Assembly (NCBI GenBank): GCA_016928525.1
Contig: JAFGKO010000240.1
Span: 1-8,446, forward strand
Direction: 5' to 3'
Origin: Anaerolineales bacterium
Lineage (GTDB): Bacteria; Chloroflexota; Anaerolineae; Anaerolineales; Villigracilaceae
Length of the DNA stretch: 8,446 nucleotides
Part shown: positions 6,320 to 8,446 of the stretch, piece by piece
Position numbering within the stretch: position 1 is the first letter of the stretch
How the letters are laid out: each line of letters begins with the position of its first letter
The notes under the pieces: model-generated
Told to the model about the DNA's origin: nothing
Databases searched by the model: none
Seen by the model: the letters and a program-made list of their open reading frames with translations, nothing else
Made by a program: the position numbers and the translations under genes

Positions 6320-7351
6320 ATGCCGAACTCACCCAGAAGCTTTTGGCAATCATTCCTGGATTTCATTACTTCCCTGTTTGGTGGGGAAGAAATGTCAACT
6401 TCTACCCAGGCCAGTCTCCCGCCTGACAGCCTGGATGAGCCCGCGGAAGTTACCCTCAGTAAGGTGCTGGTGATCGTTTACGATCCGCTGATGGACACAT
6501 CCGGCAGACAAACCTTATCTGCGCACCAGGGTTGGGGACGCGTCGAAGACCTGGCAACCGGTTTCATGACCGACATCCTGCAAAACAGTCATGGCATGGC
6601 GCGTTACCAGGTGGTCGAGCGCATCGACGTGAACGAGTTCCCAGCCAAGCTAGATGGCTTCCGCTATACCCCGCAGACCTACCTGGATGTGCTGCGTGGC
6701 GCATCTTCTCCCCACATGCCGCAAGAGGTGGATTACTATGCCATCCTCGATCAATTCAACCTGCTCGACCGCGTTGCACGGGGCGAAATCGACGAGGTCT
6801 GGACCTTTGGCTTTCCGCATGCCGGATTTTACGAGTCCATCATGGCCGGGCCAAATGCTTTCTGGTGCAACGCTCCTGCGCTGAAGAATACCAATGCATC
6901 CAAACGTCGCTTCATCATCATGGGATTCTCATACGAACGCGGCGTGGGCGAGATGCTGGAATCGTTCGGGCATCGGGTTGAATCGATTATGACGAGGTCA
7001 TTCGAGAACCTTACTGGGGAGGATAACCTGTGGGAGCGCTTCATCCGCTACGAGAAAGTTGCTCCCGGTAAAGCGGCCGTCGGCAACATTCATTTTGCCC
7101 CCAATAGCGAACGCGACTACGACTGGAACAACCGGGCCACCGTCAAAAGCGAGTGCTATGACTGGTTGCTGAATTTTCCAGAGTTCAAAGACGACATCCG
7201 CAATGTGACCGCGAGCGAATGGGGGCGTGGGGATATCCGCGCTCACCACCAGTGGTGGCTCAAGCACATCCCTCACGTGGCCGGGCGGCGGAATAGAATC
7301 CATAACAACTGGTGGCAGTACATTATCAACCCGCAGAATGTTGGTGGTTGA
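6320..7351 (+). CDS. Protein of unknown function, His/Trp/Asp-rich, operon partner of the PP2C-like membrane protein
   Basis: A 343-residue protein whose function I do not recognise. The N-terminal 24 residues (RSFWQSFLDFITSLFGG) can form an amphipathic helix, perhaps a membrane anchor. The globular part opens at VTLSKVLVIVYDP (44-56), an alpha/beta-like strand, followed by the motifs ERIDVNEFPAKLDGFRYTP (100-118), EVWTFGFPHAGFYESIMAGP (159-178), FWCN (181-184), RRFIIMGFSYERGVGEMLE (196-214), GHRVESIM (217-224), RDYDWNN (265-271), AHHQWWLKHIPH (308-319) and HNNWWQYI (328-335). The many His, Asp, Glu and Trp residues in motif-like clusters suggest a metal site or a glycan/peptide-binding cleft, which is inference. 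No signal peptide and no transmembrane helix. It follows the membrane protein by 13 bp with an AGGAGG site, so the two are almost certainly one operon. A shorter form from ATG 6392 would drop the amphipathic helix. Real gene, confident; function open. Confidence 0.85.
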   Translation: MPNSPRSFWQSFLDFITSLFGGEEMSTSTQASLPPDSLDEPAEVTLSKVLVIVYDPLMDTSGRQTLSAHQGWGRVEDLATGFMTDILQNSHGMARYQVVERIDVNEFPAKLDGFRYTPQTYLDVLRGASSPHMPQEVDYYAILDQFNLLDRVARGEIDEVWTFGFPHAGFYESIMAGPNAFWCNAPALKNTNASKRRFIIMGFSYERGVGEMLESFGHRVESIMTRSFENLTGEDNLWERFIRYEKVAPGKAAVGNIHFAPNSERDYDWNNRATVKSECYDWLLNFPEFKDDIRNVTASEWGRGDIRAHHQWWLKHIPHVAGRRNRIHNNWWQYIINPQNVGG

Positions 7352-7383
7352 AAAACCAATTTCCGGAATGCGTTCCGTTTTTC
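7350..7383 (+). terminator. Putative intrinsic terminator of the 3922-7351 operon
   Basis: Overlapping the stop codon, CGGAA (7364-7368) pairs with TTCCG (7373-7377) around TGCG and is followed by TTTTT (7378-7382). The outer GAAAAA (7350-7355) and TTTTTC (7378-7383) could extend the stem. The core stem is only 5 bp, so strength is uncertain. Confidence 0.5.
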
Positions 7384-7405
7384 GAAAACGCTCGTAGTTT
7401 ATAAA

Positions 7406-7433
7406 AAAATCGCCGACTCTCATCGGCGATTTT
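7406..7433 (-). terminator. Intrinsic terminator of terC-like gene, possibly bidirectional
   Basis: A perfect 11-bp inverted repeat, AAAATCGCCGA (7406-7416) and TCGGCGATTTT (7423-7433), with a 6-nt loop. Read on the minus strand the hairpin ends in a run of seven T residues, 19 bp after the TerC stop codon. Read on the plus strand it ends in only four T, so it may give a second, weaker stop for the operon on the left. Confidence 0.8.
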
Positions 7434-7451
7434 CGAGTTAATCTGAATCCA

Positions 7452-8240
7452 TTATTCTGCAGCAACAGCCTTCGTTTTATGGCTTTTCCTTTTGTTTTCT
7501 TTGACATACGCCGTGCGCAACTTGACTGGTGGTTCCACTTCTTTGGCGCGCATACGTAGGTTCAGCATCTCCACGAAGACCGAGAAACCCATTGCAAAGT
7601 AGATATATCCCTTGGGGATATGCTGGTGCAGTCCTTCCACAATTAGCGTGAAGCCGATCAAGAGCAAGAAACTGAGCGCCAGAATTTTGATCGTGGGGTG
7701 TTTTTCTACAAACTCCCCAAGCGGTTTGGCCGACCAGATCATCACACCTGCCGCTAGAATAACTGCAATGATCATAATGAGCACTTCATCTACCATGCCT
7801 ACCGCGGTGATCACGGAATCCAGCGAAAAGACGATGTCCAGCAGCATGATCTGGATGATTACGCTGGTAAAACTGGCTGCCACCCTGGCCGAACGCTGAC
7901 CTTCCACACCTTCCAATTTGTGGTGGATTTCCAGTGTGGCTTTGCCCAGCAGGAACAAACCGCCTGTCAACAAGATCAGGTCGCGACCGGAAAGCGTAAA
8001 TGAGAGCATCGAGAAGAGCGGCTCTGTCAGACCAATCACCCATGAAATGGACAGGAGCAGCAAGATACGCGTAATGACCGCCAGGGAAATACCGGTTGTG
8101 CGCGCTCTTTGCTGTTGCTCGACCGGCAGTTTTCCCGCCAGGATCGAGATGAAGATGACATTATCCACACCCAGGACAAGCTCAAGTGCTATCAAAGTGA
8201 CAAGCGCGATCCAGGCATCAGGTTGTGTGATCCACTCCAT
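7452..8240 (-). CDS. TerC-family integral membrane protein
   Basis: A 262-residue polytopic membrane protein of the TerC superfamily. Characterised relatives (Alx, MeeF/MeeY-type proteins) export manganese or help metalate secreted enzymes, while others are linked to tellurite resistance. Family hallmarks are ELVLGVDNVIFISIL (20-34) in the first helix, with Asp26-Asn27, and LLDIVFSLDSVITAVGM (133-149), with Asp135 and Asp141, the acidic membrane residues expected to bind cation. About seven helices can be drawn near 10-34, 52-71, 85-99, 124-147, 152-172, 186-203 and 210-228. The C-terminal tail is basic (KENKRKSHKTK) and probably cytoplasmic. No CBS or CorC domain is attached. ATG 8240 has AAGGAG 8 nt upstream (minus strand), a good ribosome binding site. 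It is monocistronic, with its own hairpin terminator. I looked for and did not see a yybP-ykoY manganese riboswitch in the leader. Confidence 0.93.
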   Translation of the reverse strand: MEWITQPDAWIALVTLIALELVLGVDNVIFISILAGKLPVEQQQRARTTGISLAVITRILLLLSISWVIGLTEPLFSMLSFTLSGRDLILLTGGLFLLGKATLEIHHKLEGVEGQRSARVAASFTSVIIQIMLLDIVFSLDSVITAVGMVDEVLIMIIAVILAAGVMIWSAKPLGEFVEKHPTIKILALSFLLLIGFTLIVEGLHQHIPKGYIYFAMGFSVFVEMLNLRMRAKEVEPPVKLRTAYVKENKRKSHKTKAVAAE

Positions 8241-8265
8241 ATTAAGTTCTCCTTATTGCTGTTCG

Positions 8266-8294
8266 AGTATATAACAACTCCAGAGAGGCTGCAA
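8266..8294 (-). promoter_or_regulatory. Putative promoter of the TerC-family gene
   Basis: On the minus strand TATACT (complement of 8266-8271) matches 5 of 6 bases of the -10 consensus. TTGCAG (complement of 8289-8294) lies 17 bp upstream as a partial -35 (TTG conserved). The -10 lies about 26 bp before the ATG, giving a short leader that contains the AAGGAG site. Confidence 0.4.
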
Positions 8295-8414
8295 GCAAGC
8301 AAGGAAAATTGAAAAGAATTTAACGGATAAATGCAATGTCGTTTTGTCGAGAATATCTCAGAAGCTGTTTGAAAAGTATTGACTGTCGGCCAGAAGATCA
8401 GGTAAGTTTTGGGT

Positions 8415-8446
8415 ATGGACAACCAAATATACCCAACCGATATGGC
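8415..8446 (+). CDS. Possible first codons of a further plus-strand gene, cut by window end
   Basis: An ATG at 8415 opens a frame beginning MDNQIYPTDM that runs off the window. AGGT about 11 nt upstream is a weak ribosome binding site, and TTGACT at 8379-8384 could be a -35 without a convincing -10. Only ten codons are visible, so this may be chance. The rest of 8295-8414 is AT-richer non-coding DNA in which I see no other feature. Confidence 0.25.
   Translation, partial: MDNQIYPTDM

Noticed and set aside
8192..8422. 76-codon minus-strand open frame in the terC leader
   Set aside because: Overlaps the terC ribosome binding site, promoter and first codons out of frame; no protein-like features.
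8241..8446. yybP-ykoY manganese riboswitch upstream of the TerC-family gene
   Set aside because: Read on the minus strand, the leader lacks the conserved aptamer segments, and the likely promoter leaves only about 20 nt of leader.

Overview
The window looks like chromosomal DNA from a Gram-negative-type or monoderm environmental bacterium, most likely Chloroflexota of the class Anaerolineae. That assignment is an inference. It rests on the gene styles (a PP2C-like/transmembrane/propeller protein, a CelD-type acetyltransferase, an alkyltransferase-like protein), the moderately GC-rich coding sequence, and the palindromic repeats in several gaps. No rRNA, tRNA, CRISPR array, transposase or phage gene is visible.

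Layout. The left part (1-2694) is a run of plus-strand housekeeping or accessory genes: the 3' part of surE (nucleotidase), an ASCH-domain protein, a small CxxC protein, an alkyltransferase-like DNA-repair protein and a P-loop nucleoside/thymidylate-kinase-like protein. Two of the gaps here are filled by palindromic repeats (about 620-707 and 1477-1625). A minus-strand CelD/BcsL-type GNAT acetyltransferase (2699-3736) converges on the kinase-like gene with only 4 bp between them.

The centre (3737-7351) holds the least described part. A divergent intergenic region carries a symmetrical ~100-bp palindrome built from six copies of one heptamer, followed by a good -10 box. It precedes a two-gene plus-strand operon. 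The first gene encodes a 794-residue single-pass membrane protein: an apparently metal-site-less PP2C-like domain, a Pro/Glu-rich linker, a transmembrane helix, a helical stalk and a beta-propeller-like domain. The second encodes a 343-residue protein of no function I recognise, rich in His, Trp and Asp motifs. Two hairpins separate the operon from a convergent TerC-family membrane protein gene (7452-8240, minus). The last ~200 bp are AT-richer, and they hold the probable terC promoter and perhaps the first codons of a further gene.

How they fit together. The nucleotidase, ASCH protein, alkyltransferase-like protein and kinase-like protein all touch nucleotide, RNA or DNA-damage biology, but nothing in the sequence proves a joint pathway. 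The best candidate for an undescribed system is the central membrane pseudo-phosphatase/propeller gene with its tightly coupled unknown partner.
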